Assembly (NCBI GenBank): GCA_045580875.1
Contig: JAZNOP010000101.1
Location: 1 to 63,593, forward strand
From: SIG598 sp045580875
Lineage (GTDB): Bacteria; Bacillota; Clostridia; Oscillospirales; Acutalibacteraceae
Direction: 5' to 3'
DNA: 63,593 bases
Shown: one piece after another, positions 61,509-63,593 of the stretch
Numbering within the stretch: position 1 is the first letter of the stretch
Layout: each line of letters starts with the position of its first letter
Program-made: the position numbers and the translations under genes
The notes under the pieces: generated by a model
The model's input: the letters and a program-made list of their open reading frames with translations, nothing else
The model's database searches: none
Told to the model about the DNA's origin: nothing

Positions 61509-62198
61509 ATGATTGATATACTTGTGGTTGAAGATAATATTGAAATTTCTGAACTTTTATGCGATTTTTTGCGTGCGGAAGGATTTACAGTCAGTTTGGC
61601 ACACAGCGGAGAAAAAGCGCTTGAACTGTTTGAAAAATATGGAGCAAAACTGGTGATTCTAGATGTAATGCTGCCGGGAATTGATGGTTTTGCAGTATGT
61701 CAGAAGATTCGTGAAACGGAAAATACTCCTATATTAATTGTCAGTGCGCGCATAACAAAAGAAGATAAACTCAATGGTCTGATACTCGGTGCTGATGATT
61801 ACATTGAAAAGCCGTTTGACATAGATATAATGGTAGCAAAAATACGTGGAATTTTTCGACGCAGATATGAAAGTGAAAGCATAACCTGCGGTGATATTGT
61901 GCTCGATAAAGTCAGGCGCACGGTCAGCCGCCGTGGCACTGAGCTGAAAATGACAGCAAAAGAAATAGACCTGCTTGAACTGCTTATGGAAAATAAGGGC
62001 GCAACACTCTCGAAGGATATGCTTTTTTCACGGATATGGGGATTCGACAGCGATTCGGAGACACAGACACTGACAGTGCATATAAAATGGCTCAGAGAGA
62101 AAATCGAAGATGACCCTAAAAAACCACGACATATACTGACCGTCTGGGGCGTGGGCTATCGTTTTGAGGAGGGAGTATCTGATGAAAGCCTTCAATAA
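61509..62198 (+). CDS. OmpR/PhoB-family response regulator
   Basis: This 229-residue regulator has a receiver domain (VVEDNIE acidic pair at 8-9, phospho-acceptor Asp52 in ILDVMLPGIDG, Lys in EKPF near 102) and a winged helix ending LTVWGVGYRFEEG. It probably controls the 58290 operon. I chose ATG 61509 with AGAGG upstream; an in-frame start at 61467 lies in the preceding hairpin. It overlaps the kinase gene by 17 bases, so the pair is translationally coupled. Confidence 0.92.
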   Translation: MIDILVVEDNIEISELLCDFLRAEGFTVSLAHSGEKALELFEKYGAKLVILDVMLPGIDGFAVCQKIRETENTPILIVSARITKEDKLNGLILGADDYIEKPFDIDIMVAKIRGIFRRRYESESITCGDIVLDKVRRTVSRRGTELKMTAKEIDLLELLMENKGATLSKDMLFSRIWGFDSDSETQTLTVHIKWLREKIEDDPKKPRHILTVWGVGYRFEEGVSDESLQ

Positions 62199-63414
62199 AC
62201 TGATTGTGTTTGTTTGCATTCTAGCGGTATGTATAGTTGCCGGAGTGAATATCTGCTTTACGAAAATTACAGTTCCCGAAGGAAGGCAGTATCGTGTAGA
62301 TGCATCCCGTGCAGCAGCAGTTATTGAACAGAATGGTATGGAAAGTCTTGTTCTTTCAGATTATCCTTCGCTTGCAGCTGTGGTTGCGATTGATGGCAGT
62401 GAGGGAATAACTGGCGGACAGAACGACTATCTGATAAAGGAAATAAACGGCAGACTTTACCGGTTCGATTACACTGCGTCATCCGGAATTGAACATGAGT
62501 ATTTGATTCTTATGAATATCGCACTTGGTGCGATGTTTGTGCTGGTTGCCAGCGTTTTGTTTTATTTGCGTTACCGCATAATTAAGCCTTTCCTTTTGCT
62601 GCGTGATATGCCTGCTGAGCTCTCAAAAGGTAATCTGACAACGCCGCTCAATGAAAATCGGCAACGTTATTTTGGTAGATTCTTATGGGGAATGGATATG
62701 CTGCGGGAAAAACTCGAGCAGAACAGGCAGAAGGAGCTGGAATTGCAGGCTGAAAGGAAAAAGCTGATTCTGTCTCTTTCTCATGATATCAAAATACCTC
62801 TTTCGGCAATCAAGCTTTATTCAAAATCTATATCTAAAGGGCTCTATACGGGCGAGGAAAAGCAAGCGGAAATTGCTGAGAAAATAACCCTGAAAGCAGA
62901 TGAGATAGAACACTATGTTTCTGAAATTGTAACTGCCTCCAGAGAGGATTTTCTGTCGCTTGATGTTAAAGACGGACAGTTTTATCTGTCAGAAGTCATA
63001 AAGCGAATCTCAGAATATTACACGGCAAAATTAAAGCTACTCAGAACTGACTTCTGTATTTCAGAATACAATGACTGCATAATAAATGGTGATGTAGACA
63101 GAGCAGTTGAGGTTATCCAGAATATTATTGAAAATGCAATCAAGTATGGAGACGGTAAAAGTATTGCAATAAGTGTTACCGAAGAAGATGGATGCCGTCT
63201 CGTCAGCGTAACAAACACAGGCTGCACACTGCCGCAAAGTGAGCTGCCGCATATGTTTGACAGCTTCTGGCGCGGCTCGAATGCGGACAAGGAAAAGGGT
63301 AGCGGTCTGGGTCTTTATATTTGCCGCCGTCTTATAAATAAGATGGGCGGAGAGGTGTTTGCTGAAATGAAAGATGGCAATATGACGGTTACAGCCGTAT
63401 TCTGTCCATCGTAA
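62182..63414 (+). CDS. sensor histidine kinase with extracytoplasmic sensor loop
   Basis: This 410-residue membrane kinase has TM1 (about 7-24), an extracytoplasmic segment of about 80 residues, TM2 (about 108-130), a HAMP-like linker and the kinase core. The phospho-acceptor is His201 in LSLSHDIKIPLSA. The N box (IIENAIKYGDG) and G2 box (GSGLGLYICRRL) are intact. Unlike the kinase of module 1 it has a real outside domain. The ATG at 62182 follows GAGGAGGG. Partner: the regulator upstream. Confidence 0.9.
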   Translation: MKAFNKLIVFVCILAVCIVAGVNICFTKITVPEGRQYRVDASRAAAVIEQNGMESLVLSDYPSLAAVVAIDGSEGITGGQNDYLIKEINGRLYRFDYTASSGIEHEYLILMNIALGAMFVLVASVLFYLRYRIIKPFLLLRDMPAELSKGNLTTPLNENRQRYFGRFLWGMDMLREKLEQNRQKELELQAERKKLILSLSHDIKIPLSAIKLYSKSISKGLYTGEEKQAEIAEKITLKADEIEHYVSEIVTASREDFLSLDVKDGQFYLSEVIKRISEYYTAKLKLLRTDFCISEYNDCIINGDVDRAVEVIQNIIENAIKYGDGKSIAISVTEEDGCRLVSVTNTGCTLPQSELPHMFDSFWRGSNADKEKGSGLGLYICRRLINKMGGEVFAEMKDGNMTVTAVFCPS

Positions 63415-63454
63415 AAAACATATATATACGAAAAACAACCCCGTCAGCCGGAAG

Positions 63455-63593
63455 TGAACTGCCCCAAATTGTACGGACAGTACAAAAAGCCCCTAAGTAG
63501 GAAATATTAAATTAAGAAACAAACTGGCTTCGCTGCTCAAGTGGAGTCAGTTTTGTTTTAAGCTGAATGCGTTCGTGGTTGTAAAAATGTATG
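63455..63593 (-). mobile_element. right end of an IS3-family insertion sequence (partial)
   Basis: The element runs off the window. Its terminal sequence starts TGAACTGCCCCAAATTGTAC at 63455, the usual TG-type IS3 end, and includes the transposase C-terminus. The other end is not visible, so length and target duplication cannot be judged. It lies 40 bases after the kinase stop. Confidence 0.7.
63512..63593 (-). CDS. IS3-family transposase C-terminus (OrfB, IS150-like; partial)
   Basis: The last 26 residues read IHFYNHERIQLKTKLTPLEQ then RSQFVS and a TAA at 63512-63514. YN..R.Q..L....P...R is the end of the DDE integrase domain of IS150/IS3-group OrfB. The gene starts outside the window and is transcribed towards the kinase gene. 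Confidence 0.85.
   Translation of the reverse strand, partial: IHFYNHERIQLKTKLTPLEQRSQFVS

Noticed and set aside
1..63593. CRISPR arrays, rRNA or tRNA genes
   Set aside because: No regularly spaced direct repeats, no cloverleaf with CCA-type end and no rRNA-like stretch were noticed; a tRNAscan and CRISPR finder run would settle it.

Overview
The window looks like the chromosome of an anaerobic gut or rumen Firmicute (Clostridia, Ruminococcaceae/Oscillospiraceae or Lachnospiraceae type). The evidence is strong AGGAGG-type ribosome sites, frequent TTG/GTG starts, BlaI/M56, BceRS-like and ECF modules typical of Firmicutes, and cytoplasmic glycosidases paired with GPH-family MFS symporters. No rRNA, tRNA or CRISPR was seen.

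Layout. (1) 1-7140: a decayed mobile-element scar. A truncated RepA_N-type initiator lies at the left, and a minus-strand TnpV/small protein/DUF6809 trio lies at the right. Between them is an ABC-FtsX exporter with its response regulator and histidine kinase (782-6054), so this module was probably cargo. (2) 7464-19648: an AraC regulator divergent from a six-gene operon (GH2, GPH symporter, GH39, domain-permuted GH3, GH43, GH1). (3) 19649-20868: a 1.2 kb gene graveyard with a class III nucleotide cyclase fragment and another protein tail. (4) 20869-23438: an ECF sigma factor with a membrane partner carrying a degenerate M23 domain, and a TlpA/ResA-like thioredoxin. (5) 23523-27137: MFS transporter, glycerophosphodiesterase and NAGPA-type phosphodiester glycosidase. 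(6) 27344-29650: alpha/beta hydrolase and a membrane-anchored GH5. (7) 29680-39223: a second AraC divergent from GH43, GH3, GPH symporter and GH78. (8) 39345-43746: a cupin-AraC regulator and rhaBAD. (9) 43822-50981: a third AraC divergent from GPH symporter, sugar isomerase/epimerase, GH78 and GH1. (10) 51146-54369: membrane, zinc-ribbon and lipoprotein genes of unknown role. (11) 54743-57475: BlaI repressor and an M56 sensor peptidase fused to a VanW domain. (12) 57502-63414: thiamine pyrophosphokinase, then a second FtsX-ABC-RR-HK module. (13) 63455-63593: the end of an IS3-family element.

How it works together (inference): three AraC-GPH-glycosidase units plus rhaBAD form an import-then-hydrolyse island for small rhamnose-containing plant glycosides, such as decorated oligosaccharides, flavonoid glycosides or saponins. 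Nearly all the hydrolases lack signal peptides, so uptake comes before hydrolysis. The released rhamnose enters RhaA-RhaB-RhaD. Around this island sit cell-envelope stress and peptide-defence modules. Two of these use enzyme-like domains (M23, VanW) that lack expected key residues and may serve as sensors.
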